NCBI RefSeq assembly: GCF_004216565.1 | Contig: NZ_SGWV01000007.1 | Coordinates: 372,001-436,000 of the forward strand | Direction of reading: 5' to 3' | DNA from: Sphaerotilus mobilis | GTDB taxonomy: Bacteria > Pseudomonadota > Gammaproteobacteria > Burkholderiales > Burkholderiaceae_C | Length of the DNA stretch: 64,000 nucleotides | Program-made: the position numbers and the translations under genes | Notes under the pieces: model-generated | Databases searched by the model: none | Seen by the model: the letters and a program-made list of their open reading frames with translations, nothing else | What the model was told of the DNA's origin: nothing | Shown here: in pieces, positions 1-8,260 of the stretch | How positions within the stretch are numbered: the stretch's first letter is position 1 | How the letters are laid out: each line of letters starts with the position of its first letter

Positions 1-795
1 GAGCGCCTGAACCGCTACGGCCAGTACCAGCGCTCGCACAGCCTGTTCAACAACTCCACCTTCGCCGCACAAGGCACACCGTCGGCCGAGGAACTGGCGC
101 TGCTCGAACCCTTCCGGGACCAGCTGCCGCCGCAGGTCTTCGGCCCGTCCTACGTCGCCCCGGTGCAGGGCGACGCGCAACGCCTGCGCGCCAACCTGCT
201 GCGCGCCCGCGACCTGCTGGCGCAAGCCGGCTGGAAGGTCGCCGACGACGGCAAGCTGCGCAACGCCAAGGGCGAGGCCTTCGTGGTCGAGTACCTGGAG
301 CCCAGCCAGCCCGGGCGCAACACCGACTTCCAGCACAACCTGTCCAAGCTCGGCATCGAGTTCAAGGAACGTGTGGTCGACTTCGCGCTCTACCGCCGCC
401 GGCTCGAGACCTACGACTACGACCTGATCACCATCGTCGAGGGCGACTTCACGCTGCCAAGCGCCACCGACCTCAAGGCCGGTTTTGGCAGTGCCACCGT
501 CGACGAGCCCGGCGGCAACAACTTCCGCGGCGTGAAGAGCCCGGCCGTCGACGCCCTGATCCAGGCCATCGCCGACGCCAAAGACATCGCCCAGCTGCGC
601 ACCGCCGCCCGGGCACTGGACCGCATCGTCATGTGGAACCACTGGCAGATCCCCGAGCTGTACCTCAGCAAGGAACGGGTCTCCTACTGGAACCGCTTCG
701 GCAAGCCCGCCGTGCAACCCGGCTACATCTCCATCGACGGCGGCGAGCCCTGGCCGCTGTGGACCTGGTGGGTGGAGCGGGAGCAGCGGCCGTGA
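1..795 (+). CDS. yejA: YejA-like peptide ABC transporter substrate-binding protein (3' part only)
   Basis: The reading frame is open from the first base of the window to the TGA at 793-795, so the N-terminal half (signal peptide included) lies outside. The 264 visible residues match the C-terminal lobe of family-5 extracellular solute-binding proteins. The run YGQYQRSHSLFNNS followed by PSAEELALLEPFRDQLP is typical of the YejA branch, whose E. coli member is about 600 residues. YejA-type proteins bind oligopeptides (microcin C in E. coli) in the periplasm and deliver them to the YejBE permease encoded just downstream. The C-terminus is Trp-rich (WPLWTWWVE). The gene is followed after 58 bp by yejB, so the four genes are most likely one operon. 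Assignment rests on family resemblance plus neighbours. Confidence 0.88.
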   Translation, partial: ERLNRYGQYQRSHSLFNNSTFAAQGTPSAEELALLEPFRDQLPPQVFGPSYVAPVQGDAQRLRANLLRARDLLAQAGWKVADDGKLRNAKGEAFVVEYLEPSQPGRNTDFQHNLSKLGIEFKERVVDFALYRRRLETYDYDLITIVEGDFTLPSATDLKAGFGSATVDEPGGNNFRGVKSPAVDALIQAIADAKDIAQLRTAARALDRIVMWNHWQIPELYLSKERVSYWNRFGKPAVQPGYISIDGGEPWPLWTWWVEREQRP

Positions 796-853
796 GTCAG
801 TCCGACGTTCTCGCCTGGCCCACCGCACGGTCTGACCCCACCTGAAGCCCCTC

Positions 854-1891
854 ATGCTCGCCTACATCCTCAAGCGCATCCTCCTGATGGTGCCCACCTT
901 GCTGGGCGCCTTGACGCTGACCTTCGTGGTGATCCAGTTCGTGCCGGGCGGGCCGGTTGAGCAGGTGATGGCTGAGGCACGAACATCCGACAAGGGGGGC
1001 GACAGCGGCGGCTATAAGGCCAGCCGGGATGTCGACAAGCAGCAGATCGACGCGCTGAAAAAACTCTATGGCTTCGACCAGCCCGCGCATGTGCGCTATG
1101 TCGAGATGCTGGGCCGCTTCCTGCGCTTCGACCTGGGCAAGAGCTTCATGTTCAACAAGGACGTGACGCAGCTGATCCTGGAGAAGCTGCCGGTGTCGAT
1201 CAGCCTGGGCGTCTGGAGCTTCCTGATCGCCTACCTGGTGTCGATCCCGCTGGGCGTGGCCAAGGCGGTGCATGAGGGCACGCGCTTCGACACGCTGACC
1301 ACCCTGCTGGTGCTGGTGGGTTATGCCATCCCCGGCTTCGTGCTGGGCGTGCTGCTGATCGTGCTGTTCGCGGGCGGCACCTACTGGGACTGGTTCCCGC
1401 TGCGTGGGCTCACGTCTGACAACTGGGCCAGCCTGGACTGGCCGGCGCGCATCGCCGACTACTTCCACCACCTGGCACTGCCGCTGACCTGCATGACCAT
1501 CGGCAGCTTCGCGGTGATGACGCTGCTGACCAAGAACACCTTTGTCGAAGAGATGCGCAAGCAGTACGTCAAGGTCGCGCGTGCCAAGGGCCTGTCGCCC
1601 GCACGCGTGCTCTACAAGCACATCTTCCGCAATGCGCTGATCCCGCTGATCACCGGCTTCCCGGCGGCCTTTGTCGGTGCCTTCTTTGCCGGCTCGGTGC
1701 TGATCGAGAACCTGTTCTCGCTCGACGGCCTGGGCCAGCTCGGCTATGAGGCCGTCGTGCGGCGCGACTACCCGGTCGTGCTGGGCTCCCTCTACCTGTT
1801 CACGCTGATCGGGCTGGTGGTCAAGCTGGTGTCGGACCTGCTCTACGTGGTGGTCGACCCGCGCGTGCAGTTCGGCAAGGCGGCCAAGTGA
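854..1891 (+). CDS. yejB: YejB-like ABC transporter permease
   Basis: This 345-residue inner-membrane permease of the binding-protein-dependent transport family has a membrane segment near residues 8-28 (PTLLGALTLTFVVIQFVPGG). A periplasmic loop of about 80 residues follows, then a block of membrane segments. The EAA loop that docks on the ATPase is clear near residues 230-260 (EEMRKQYVKVARAKGLSP, then YKHIFRNALIPL). Length is close to E. coli YejB (364). It forms the channel with YejE for peptide uptake. Its stop overlaps the start of yejE (GTGA/TGATG junction at 1888-1893), which indicates translational coupling. Confidence 0.92.
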   Translation: MLAYILKRILLMVPTLLGALTLTFVVIQFVPGGPVEQVMAEARTSDKGGDSGGYKASRDVDKQQIDALKKLYGFDQPAHVRYVEMLGRFLRFDLGKSFMFNKDVTQLILEKLPVSISLGVWSFLIAYLVSIPLGVAKAVHEGTRFDTLTTLLVLVGYAIPGFVLGVLLIVLFAGGTYWDWFPLRGLTSDNWASLDWPARIADYFHHLALPLTCMTIGSFAVMTLLTKNTFVEEMRKQYVKVARAKGLSPARVLYKHIFRNALIPLITGFPAAFVGAFFAGSVLIENLFSLDGLGQLGYEAVVRRDYPVVLGSLYLFTLIGLVVKLVSDLLYVVVDPRVQFGKAAK

Positions 1892-2925
1892 TGTCACCGA
1901 TGTCCTCTTCGACCTCTCCCAACGCCCGCGCCTGGGCGCGCTTCCGGCGCCACCGGCTGGGCCATGCCTCGCTGTGGATCTTCCTGGTGCTGCTGGTGCT
2001 CAGCACGCTGGCCGAGGTGGTCAGCAACGACCGGCCGCTGCTGGTGTCCTATCAGGGCCAGATCAGCCTGCCGATCGTCGACAACCCGCCCGAGACGGCC
2101 TTTGGCGGCGACTTCCGCACGCCGACCGACTGGAAGGACGCCTACATCACCGGCAAGCTGCAAGAGGACGGCAACTGGGCCGTGTTCACGCTCAATCCGC
2201 ACTCGGCGACGTCGCTCAACTACTTCGACCCACTGCCCAGCCCGATGCCGCCGAACGCGCTCAACCTGCTGGGCACCGACGCACAGGGCCGCGACATGCT
2301 GGCCCGGCTGATCTACGGCTTTCGCGTCAGCATCTGGTTCGCGCTCGCGCTGACGCTGACCGGCACCGTGCTGGGCGTGGCGGCTGGTGCGCTGCAGGGC
2401 TACTTCGGCGGTCGCGTCGACCTGGTGTCGCAGCGCCTGATCGAGATCTGGGGTGCCGTGCCCGAGCTCTACCTGCTGATCATCTTCGCGTCGATCTTCG
2501 AGCCCTCGCTGCTGCTGCTGCTGGTGCTGCTGAGCCTGTGGGGCTGGATGGGCCTGGGCGACTATGTGCGGGCCGAGTTCCTGCGCAACCGCAGCCTCGA
2601 ATACGTCAAGGCGGCGCGCGCGCTGGGTCTGGGCAATGCCCAGATCATCTGGCGCCATGTGCTGCCCAACTCGCTGACGCCGGTCATCACCTTCCTGCCC
2701 TTTCGCATGAGCGCGGCCATCCTGGCGCTGACCTCGCTGGACTTCCTCGGCCTGGGCGTGCCGGCCTCGGTGCCGTCGCTGGGCGAGCTGCTGCGGCAAG
2801 GCAAGGCCAACCTCGACGCCTGGTGGATCATCGTCCCGACCTTCTTGCTGCTGACCGTCACGATGCTGCTGCTGACCTTCATCGGCGACGCGCTGCGCGA
2901 CGCCTTCGACACCCGCAAGTCATGA
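1888..2925 (+). CDS. yejE: YejE-like ABC transporter permease
   Basis: This second permease of the peptide importer has 345 residues from GTG at 1888, or 344 from ATG at 1891. Both starts overlap the yejB stop and I cannot choose between them. It has an N-terminal membrane segment (about residues 30-50), then a long periplasmic insertion of about 80 residues including FGGDFRTPTDWKDAYITG, which is characteristic of YejE and related OppC-like proteins. Five membrane segments follow. The EAA loop is at about residues 230-260 (EFLRNRSLEYVKAARALGL, then WRHVLPNSLTPV). The 3' end overlaps yejF by ATGA at 2922-2925. Confidence 0.92.
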   Translation: MMSPMSSSTSPNARAWARFRRHRLGHASLWIFLVLLVLSTLAEVVSNDRPLLVSYQGQISLPIVDNPPETAFGGDFRTPTDWKDAYITGKLQEDGNWAVFTLNPHSATSLNYFDPLPSPMPPNALNLLGTDAQGRDMLARLIYGFRVSIWFALALTLTGTVLGVAAGALQGYFGGRVDLVSQRLIEIWGAVPELYLLIIFASIFEPSLLLLLVLLSLWGWMGLGDYVRAEFLRNRSLEYVKAARALGLGNAQIIWRHVLPNSLTPVITFLPFRMSAAILALTSLDFLGLGVPASVPSLGELLRQGKANLDAWWIIVPTFLLLTVTMLLLTFIGDALRDAFDTRKS

Positions 2926-4667
2926 GCAGCACCTCGACCTTGACCGCGACCCCGAGCGTGAGCACGCAGACCCCGCCCAACAGCCAGTTGCCGCAAGTCG
3001 CCGGCATGCCGCTTCTGCAGGTCGATCAGCTCAGCGTCGCCTTCGCCGGCCAGACCGTGGTCGATCAGGTCAGCTTCGAGATCGGCGTGGGCGAGAAGTT
3101 CGCGCTGGTCGGCGAATCGGGCTCGGGCAAGTCGATCAGCGCCCTGTCCATCCTGCGCCTGGTCGACGGCGCCAGCCACATTGGCGGCTCAATCCGCTTC
3201 GACGGCACCGAGCTGATGACCGCCAGCGAGCGCCAGATGCGTGGCCTGCGCGGCCGCGACATCGCCATGATCTTCCAGGAGCCGATGACGGCCCTGAACC
3301 CGCTCTACACCGTGGGCAACCAGATCGGCGAGGTGCTCGAACTGCACGAGGGCCTGAGCGCACGCGAGGCCCGCGAACGCGCCATCGCCCTGCTTGATCG
3401 CACCGGCATCCCCGAGCCCGCGCGGCGCGTCGACGCCTATCCGCACGAACTCTCGGGCGGCCAGCGCCAGCGCGCCATGATCGCCATGGCCCTGGCCTGC
3501 CGGCCACGCCTGCTGATCGCCGACGAGCCGACCACCGCGCTGGACGTGACCATCCAGGCACAGATCCTGGCCCTGCTCGACGAGCTGCAGCAGGAAATGG
3601 GCATGGCGCTGCTCTTCATCACCCACGACCTCAACCTGGTCGGCCGTTACGCCGATCGTGTCGCGGTGATGTCGCGCGGCAAGATCGTCGAAGACGGCAT
3701 CACCGCCCGCGTCTTCGCCCGCCCCAGGCATCCCTACACCCGCCAGTTGCTGGCCGCCCGCCCGCAGCCGCTGACCAGCGCCGAACGCGACAGCCGCCAG
3801 ACGCCCCTGCTGCAAGCCCAGGGCGTGCGCGTGACCTTCAGCCAGCCGGCCGGCTGGTGGCGCCGCAAGGACTTCGTCGCCGTGCGCGAGGCCTCGCTGA
3901 GCGTGCCCCGCGGCCAGACGGTTGGCATCGTCGGCGAGTCGGGTTCGGGCAAGACGACACTGGGCATGGCCCTGCTGGCGCTGCAGCCGCTGGCCGCTGG
4001 CGAGGTCACGCTGCACAACCAGGTCGCCAGCGACGTCATGAACACCAGCCAGCAGCGCTCGACCCAGCGGGTCGACCTGGCCGAAGGCGGCGAGCTGCGC
4101 GCCCTGCGGCGTCGCATGCAGGTGGTCTTCCAGGACCCGTTCGCGGCGCTGTCGCCGCGCATGACCGTCGGCCAGATCGTCGGCGAGGGCCTGGCCCTGC
4201 ACCACCCGGACCTGAGTGCCGCCGAACGCGACACCCGCATCCGCGCCGCGCTCGCCGAGGTCGGTCTGGACACCCAGGCGGCGGCCAGCGACACCCGGGG
4301 CGGCTCGGACCTGCTGCAGCGCTACCCGCACGAGTTCTCCGGCGGCCAGCGCCAGCGCATCGCGATCGCCCGCGCGCTGATCCTCAAGCCCGAGCTGCTG
4401 CTGCTCGACGAGCCCACGTCGGCCCTTGACGCCTCGGTCCAGCAACAGGTGCTCGCCCTGCTGCTGCGCCTGCAGCGCGAACAGGGCCTGAGCTACGTCT
4501 TCATCAGCCACGACCTCGCGGTCATCCGCGCCGTGGCCCACCAGGTGCTGGTGATGAAAGACGGCGAGGTGGTCGAACGCGGACCCACCGCCCAGGTCTT
4601 CGACGCACCCAAGCACGCGTACACGCAAACGCTGCTCGCGGCAGCGCTGGCGGCAGAGCCCAAATAG
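2922..4667 (+). CDS. yejF: YejF-like duplicated ABC transporter ATPase
   Basis: This 581-residue ATPase carries two complete nucleotide-binding domains in one chain, as in YejF. The first has Walker A GESGSGKS, signature [10 protein letters not shown] and Walker [13 protein letters not shown]. The second has [20 protein letters not shown] and [12 protein letters not shown]. After each domain comes the oligopeptide-transporter C-terminal motif ([10 protein letters not shown] and [10 protein letters not shown]). An in-frame upstream extension to 1974 exists, but it only reads yejE in another frame. The ATG at 2922 overlaps the yejE stop and gives a normal N-terminus. It energises peptide import by YejABE. 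No gene follows on this strand: the operon ends against the repeat region at 4731. Confidence 0.94.
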   Translation: MSSTSTLTATPSVSTQTPPNSQLPQVAGMPLLQVDQLSVAFAGQTVVDQVSFEIGVGEKFALVGESGSGKSISALSILRLVDGASHIGGSIRFDGTELMTASERQMRGLRGRDIAMIFQEPMTALNPLYTVGNQIGEVLELHEGLSAREARERAIALLDRTGIPEPARRVDAYPHELSGGQRQRAMIAMALACRPRLLIADEPTTALDVTIQAQILALLDELQQEMGMALLFITHDLNLVGRYADRVAVMSRGKIVEDGITARVFARPRHPYTRQLLAARPQPLTSAERDSRQTPLLQAQGVRVTFSQPAGWWRRKDFVAVREASLSVPRGQTVGIVGESGSGKTTLGMALLALQPLAAGEVTLHNQVASDVMNTSQQRSTQRVDLAEGGELRALRRRMQVVFQDPFAALSPRMTVGQIVGEGLALHHPDLSAAERDTRIRAALAEVGLDTQAAASDTRGGSDLLQRYPHEFSGGQRQRIAIARALILKPELLLLDEPTSALDASVQQQVLALLLRLQREQGLSYVFISHDLAVIRAVAHQVLVMKDGEVVERGPTAQVFDAPKHAYTQTLLAAALAAEPK

Positions 4668-4730
4668 TCGACAGGGGGCCGTTCTGCGCGTCGCCTGACC
4701 GTCGAACACCCGGCGTCCTCAACCCGCTCG

Positions 4731-4984
4731 AACACCCGTGTCCCCAACCCGGTAGGTCGGACACCCCGTGTCCGACGGGCTGTCGCGCGCAGATGCGTTG
4801 GGGCTGTCGAACGAAGAAGGCGGCATTCATTCGGCGGACGCGTTCGGCAAGGTTTTGATCCGGAGGCCCATCGGCACCAGCCCGTCGGACACGGGGTGTC
4901 CGACCTACCGATGGTTGTTGCCGAAACGACCGGTCGCTTCAACCCGTTGCCACCGCCCTTTCGCGCAACCCGCACCCCGCGTCC
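4731..4984. repeat. 267-bp tandem repeat, copy 1
   Basis: Copy 1 aligns with copy 2 at a constant offset of 267 bases from 4751 to 4984, with a few substitutions and one single-base indel near 4737. The core, 4751-4909, is bounded by a perfect 32-bp inverted repeat (4751-4782 against 4878-4909). Each arm itself folds into the hairpin GTCGGACAC-CCC-GTGTCCGAC or its complement. No ORF in it looks coding. Confidence 0.9.
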
Positions 4985-4997
4985 TCAATCTGATCGA

Positions 4998-5251
4998 ACA
5001 CCGCATGTCCTCAACCCGGTAGGTCGGACACCCCGTGTCCGACGGGCTGTCGAGCGCAGATGCGTTGGGGCTGTCGAACGAAGAAGGCGGTATTCATTCG
5101 GCGGGCGCGTTCGGCAAGGTTTCGATGAGGAGGCCCATCGGCACCAGCCCGTCGGACACGGGGTGTCCGACCTACCGATGGTTGTTGCCGAAATGACAGG
5201 TCGCATCAACCGGTTGCCACCGCCATGCCGCGCATCCATCACCCCGCGTCC
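4998..5251. repeat. 267-bp tandem repeat, copy 2
   Basis: Copy 2 has the same internal plan as copy 1: perfect 32-bp inverted arms at 5018-5049 and 5145-5176, with a 95-bp centre. The centre is nearly identical to copy 1 (GCAGATGCGTTGGGGCTG onward). Homology continues downstream through TTGTTGCCGAAA and ends near ACCCCGCGTCC at 5241-5251. It looks like a REP/MITE-like palindromic element that was duplicated together with its flank. Confidence 0.9.
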
Positions 5252-5257
5252 GACCCT

Positions 5258-5602
5258 TTATTTCACCAACTCCCACGCCTGCACCGTGTAGACCGGGCCG
5301 TCCTGGCCGGCCATGAAGCGGATGCGGTCGCCGGCCTTGAGGCCTTCGACGCCTTTGGGGTCGCGCACGACGAAGACCATGGTCATCGGTGGCATGTCGA
5401 GGTTGCGCAGCTCGCCGTGCTTGAGGGTGAGCTTGCCGCCGGACTTGTCGACGCGGCGGACCTCGGCCTCGCTCATGTCGGCGGCGTTGGCTGTCTGGGC
5501 GGTCGACAGCGTGGGGGACAAGGCCGTCACCGCCAGCATCGTTGCCAAGGCCAGGCGGCGTGAGATCGTGGATGTCATGGTGGGGGTCTCTCGTTGATTC
5601 AT
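5258..5602 (-). CDS. CusF-like periplasmic copper-binding protein
   Basis: This is a small exported protein of 114 residues from ATG 5602. A second in-frame ATG at 5578 would give 106. The N-terminus is a signal peptide (hydrophobic core LALATMLAVTALSPTL, cleavage near TANA). The mature part matches the CusF/copper-binding periplasmic family: LTLKHGELRNLDMPPMTMVF carries the His and the two Met residues used for Cu(I)/Ag(I), followed by the OB-fold core (LKAGDRIRF). It probably buffers or hands over Cu(I) in the periplasm. The ATG at 5602 overlaps the stop of the upstream DUF411 gene by ATGA, so it is coupled as the last gene of the copper operon. Confidence 0.87.
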   Translation of the reverse strand: MNQRETPTMTSTISRRLALATMLAVTALSPTLSTAQTANAADMSEAEVRRVDKSGGKLTLKHGELRNLDMPPMTMVFVVRDPKGVEGLKAGDRIRFMAGQDGPVYTVQAWELVK

Positions 5603-6105
5603 CGGTAGGACTGGTAGACGCTGGCGCCGCCGTCGCGCTGGACCAGCAGCACGTCGTACGGGTCCTTGCGGCCCTTGTATTCGGGGCCGTCCATGCCGGG
5701 CGAGCCGATCGGCATCGCCGGCACGGCCAGGCCGAGCGCACCGGCCGGCCTGTCCTTGAGCAGGCGCAGCACCTCGCGCGCCGGCACATGGCCTTCGAGC
5801 ACGAAGTCACCGACCTTGGCGGTGTGGCAGGAGCCGTAGCGAATCGGCATGCCCAGCCGCGCGCGGGCTTCTTGGTTGCCGTCGTCGTGGACGCGCACCT
5901 GCAGGCCATTGGCCTCCAGGTGGCGCACCCAGTCCTTGCAGCAGCCGCAGTCCGGGCTCTTCCAGACGTCGACCGTCGGCAGGGCGTCCTTGCCGAACTT
6001 GCCGGCGGCGCCGACCACGGGTGCTGCCAGGCCGAAGACGGCCAGCGCCAGCAGCTTGCGGCGCAGGTCCGCAGAGGGCTGGTCCAGCGAGTTGCGCGTG
6101 TTCAT
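5599..6105 (-). CDS. DUF411 metal-binding protein
   Basis: This 168-residue protein has an N-terminal export signal (RRKLLALAVFGLAAPVVGAAG). The DUF411 pattern is clear: VDVWKSPDCGCCKDWVRHLEANG with the CGCC cluster near residue 54, MPIRYGSCHTAKVG with a conserved Cys-His, then EGHVPAREVLRLL. Members sit beside copper-resistance genes and are thought to bind copper or other soft metals in the periplasm. I prefer ATG 6105 because GAGGAG lies 7 bases upstream. An earlier ATG at 6135 overlaps the cupredoxin stop (TGATG) and would add 10 residues. The 3' end overlaps the CusF-like gene. Confidence 0.88.
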   Translation of the reverse strand: MNTRNSLDQPSADLRRKLLALAVFGLAAPVVGAAGKFGKDALPTVDVWKSPDCGCCKDWVRHLEANGLQVRVHDDGNQEARARLGMPIRYGSCHTAKVGDFVLEGHVPAREVLRLLKDRPAGALGLAVPAMPIGSPGMDGPEYKGRKDPYDVLLVQRDGGASVYQSYR

Positions 6106-6134
6106 CGGGGTTCTCCTCGAAGCGGTGGATGTCA

Positions 6135-6650
6135 TCAGCGCGGCTTGACGATCACGCGGCCGACCATGCCGGCCTCGTAGTGGCCGGGCAGCAGGCAGGC
6201 GAACTCGAACTCGCCGGGGCGGTTGAAGGTCCAGACGATCTCGGCCCGCTGGCCGGCCGGCACATGCGCCATGTAGGGCTCGTCGTGTTCCATGTTCGGG
6301 AACTTCTTCATCAGCTCGGCATGGGCGGCCAGTTCGTCGGCCGTGCCGAGCACGAACTCATGCATCAGCTTGCCGCGGTTGCGGTGCACGAGGCGAACGG
6401 TCTCACCCTCGCGGACCTCGATGCGATCGGGGCTGTAGCGCATCTTGTCGCTCATGCGGATCTCGATCGTGCGGGTGGCGGCCTTGGCCGGTGCGGCGAT
6501 GCCCCAGGGCTTCTGTTCGAGCCGCAGTTCCTTGGGCGCATCGGCATGGGCCTTCTCGCCATGGGCGTTGGCGGGCAGGCTGACCAGGCCGGTGCAGGCC
6601 AGCGCAACGGCCAGGGCCAGGTGTCGCCGGGTCGGGTTGTGCGTGTTCAT
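6135..6650 (-). CDS. Periplasmic cupredoxin (plastocyanin-like)
   Basis: This 171-residue exported protein has a signal peptide ending at about SLPANA, then a His-containing stretch (HGEKAHAD). Next comes a cupredoxin fold: RIEVREGETVRLVHRNRGKLMHEFVLG supplies the first His ligand, and FNRPGEFEFACLLPGHYEAGM supplies the Cys, His and Met of a type-1 copper site. It is of the kind usually found with multicopper oxidases and copper efflux genes and may carry electrons or copper in the periplasm. AGGA precedes the ATG by 7 bases. The 105 bp separating it from the oxidase gene contain a long (TGTGGGG)n tract. Confidence 0.87.
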   Translation of the reverse strand: MNTHNPTRRHLALAVALACTGLVSLPANAHGEKAHADAPKELRLEQKPWGIAAPAKAATRTIEIRMSDKMRYSPDRIEVREGETVRLVHRNRGKLMHEFVLGTADELAAHAELMKKFPNMEHDEPYMAHVPAGQRAEIVWTFNRPGEFEFACLLPGHYEAGMVGRVIVKPR

Positions 6651-6671
6651 CGGGTTTCCTGTTCGGTTTGA

Positions 6672-6733
6672 GGGGTGTGGGTGTGGGTGTGGGGTGTGGG
6701 GTGTGGGGTGTGGGGTGTGGGGTGTGGGGTGTG
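6672..6733. repeat. G-rich microsatellite (GGGTGT/GGGGTGT)n
   Basis: About nine units of GGGTGT or GGGGTGT run without interruption between the oxidase stop (6756) and the cupredoxin start. The plus strand is G-rich with at least eight G-runs, enough for G-quadruplex formation. The transcribed RNA of the operon would be C-rich. No gene crosses it, so length changes would alter spacing inside the operon, not protein sequence. Confidence 0.9.
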
Positions 6734-6755
6734 TTGCTGCTGCCAGGGGGTGGCG

Positions 6756-8225
6756 TCAATGCCCGGCATGGCCAGAAGGCTTGCGGGCCTTCAGTTCGAC
6801 GGCCGGGGTGACCGGTTGGGTCGGGGTCGTCGAGGCGTTCGGCGTCGTGGTGGTTGCAGACGTGGCCGGCGCGCGCACCGGCTCGGCCAGGCTGCCGGTC
6901 CATTCGCGTGCGACGGTGCCGGCCGGATGCTGGAACCAGCCGGGATCGCCGTATTCACCGGGCTTCTGATCACGCCGCACCTTCAGCGTGGTGAACATGC
7001 CGCCCATCTCCAGCGAGCCGAAGGGACCTGTGCCGGTCATCATCGGCAGGGTGTTGTCGGGCAGGGGCATGGTCATCTCGGCCATGTCGGCCATGCCACG
7101 TTCGCCCATCACCATGTAGTCGGGCACGACCCGGGCGATGCGTCCGGCGAGGCCACTGTGGTCGACGCCGATCATGGTCGGCACCGCATGGCCCATCGCG
7201 TTCATGGTGTGGTGGCTCTTGTGGCAGTGGAAGGCCCAGTCGCCCTCCTCGTCGGCGATGAACTCGACCTGCCGCATCTGGCCGACCGCAACGTCGGTTG
7301 TCACCTCGGGCCAGCGGCTGCCCACCGGCGTCGGCCCACCGTCGGTGCCGGTCACGCTGAACTCGTGGCCGTGCAGGTGGATCGGGTGGTTGGTCATGGT
7401 CAGGTTGCCGACCCGGATGCGGACCCGGTCACCTAGCCGCACGTTCAGGCTGTCGATGCCCGGGAACACGCGGCTGTTCCAGGTCCACAGGTTGAAGTCG
7501 GTCATCGTCATGATCTTGGGCGTCGCACTGCCCGGCTCGATGTCGTAGGCACTGAGCAGGAAGCAGAAATCGCGATCGACCCGGTCGATCAGCGGGTGCG
7601 AGGTGCGCGCACCGTCGCGCTTCGGGTGCGTGACCCAGAAGCCCATCATGCCCATCGCCATCTGCGTCATTTCGTCGGCATGGGGGTGGTACATGAAGGT
7701 GCCGGGACGGCGCGCCACGAACTCGTAGACAAAGGTCTTGCCCGCCGGAATGGCCGGCTGCGTCAGGCCGGAGACGCCGTCCATGCCGTTGGGCAGGCGC
7801 TGGCCGTGCCAGTGCACGCTGGTGTGTTCGGGCAGGCGGTTGGTCACGAAGATGCGCACGCGGTCGCCCTCGACCACCTCGATCGTCGGGCCGGGGCTCT
7901 GGCCGTTGTAGCCCCACAGATGGGCCTTCATGCCCGGCGCGAGTTCGCGCACGACGGGCTCGGCGACGAGGTGGAATTCCTTGACGCCATCGACCATGCG
8001 CCACGGCAACGTCCAGCCGTTGAGCGTGACGACCGGGTCATAGGGCCGGCCGTCGGGTGGCATCAGCGGGCCCTGGGTCGCGGCGCTGGTCTGGCTGACC
8101 GGCTCGGGCAGCGCGGCCATGGCCACGCGGCTGACGGCCGAGGTGCCGACCGCTGCGGTGATCACCGCAGCAGTGGCGGCCACGTTCACGCCGGAACCGC
8201 GGATGAAATCGCGTCGAGTCACCAT
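6756..8225 (-). CDS. Tat-exported multicopper oxidase
   Basis: This 489-residue oxidase starts with a twin-arginine signal (TRRDFIRGSG, then an Ala-rich core). The three cupredoxin domains are marked by all four copper-ligand blocks: HTSVHWHG, FMYHPHADEM, HPIHLHGHEF and FHCHKSHH, the last containing the Cys-His electron path. A Met-rich segment (about residues 366-415: MVMGERGMADMAEMTM) resembles copper-oxidase Cu(I) sites. Such enzymes oxidise Cu(I) to less toxic Cu(II) in the periplasm, and other metals or phenolics are possible substrates. An upstream frame extension to 8939 only shadows the TolC gene. ATG 8225 fits the signal peptide and has AGGA 10 bases upstream. The C-terminal 50 residues are a Thr/Pro-rich tail ending GHAGH. 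Confidence 0.93.
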   Translation of the reverse strand: MVTRRDFIRGSGVNVAATAAVITAAVGTSAVSRVAMAALPEPVSQTSAATQGPLMPPDGRPYDPVVTLNGWTLPWRMVDGVKEFHLVAEPVVRELAPGMKAHLWGYNGQSPGPTIEVVEGDRVRIFVTNRLPEHTSVHWHGQRLPNGMDGVSGLTQPAIPAGKTFVYEFVARRPGTFMYHPHADEMTQMAMGMMGFWVTHPKRDGARTSHPLIDRVDRDFCFLLSAYDIEPGSATPKIMTMTDFNLWTWNSRVFPGIDSLNVRLGDRVRIRVGNLTMTNHPIHLHGHEFSVTGTDGGPTPVGSRWPEVTTDVAVGQMRQVEFIADEEGDWAFHCHKSHHTMNAMGHAVPTMIGVDHSGLAGRIARVVPDYMVMGERGMADMAEMTMPLPDNTLPMMTGTGPFGSLEMGGMFTTLKVRRDQKPGEYGDPGWFQHPAGTVAREWTGSLAEPVRAPATSATTTTPNASTTPTQPVTPAVELKARKPSGHAGH

Positions 8226-8260
8226 GGTGGGGTGGTCCTGTTCAGGTGGGCGGGCGGCGG

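Larger units (their letters stand above)
4668..5257. other. Gene-free stretch filled by tandem repeats
   Basis: Between the yejF stop and the end of the copper operon lie 590 bp without a credible gene. The short ORFs here have Arg/Pro-rich compositions and follow the repeat periodicity rather than codon structure. Almost all of the stretch is taken up by two tandem copies of a 267-bp unit (separate entries). The first about 60 bp hold a degenerate third piece of the same theme (GAACACCCGGCGTCCTCAACCC, then GAACACCCGTGTCCCCAACCC). yejF and the copper operon converge here, so the hairpins may also end both transcripts. Confidence 0.7.

Noticed and set aside
4768-5242. Short ORFs inside the 267-bp repeats
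   Set aside because: They follow the repeat, have no start signals and read equally on both strands.
4731-5251. CRISPR array
   Set aside because: Only two long copies, no short regular repeats with unique spacers and no cas genes.
6672-6733. Coding microsatellite or phase-variable gene
   Set aside because: The tract lies between the oxidase stop and the cupredoxin ribosome site; no gene crosses it.
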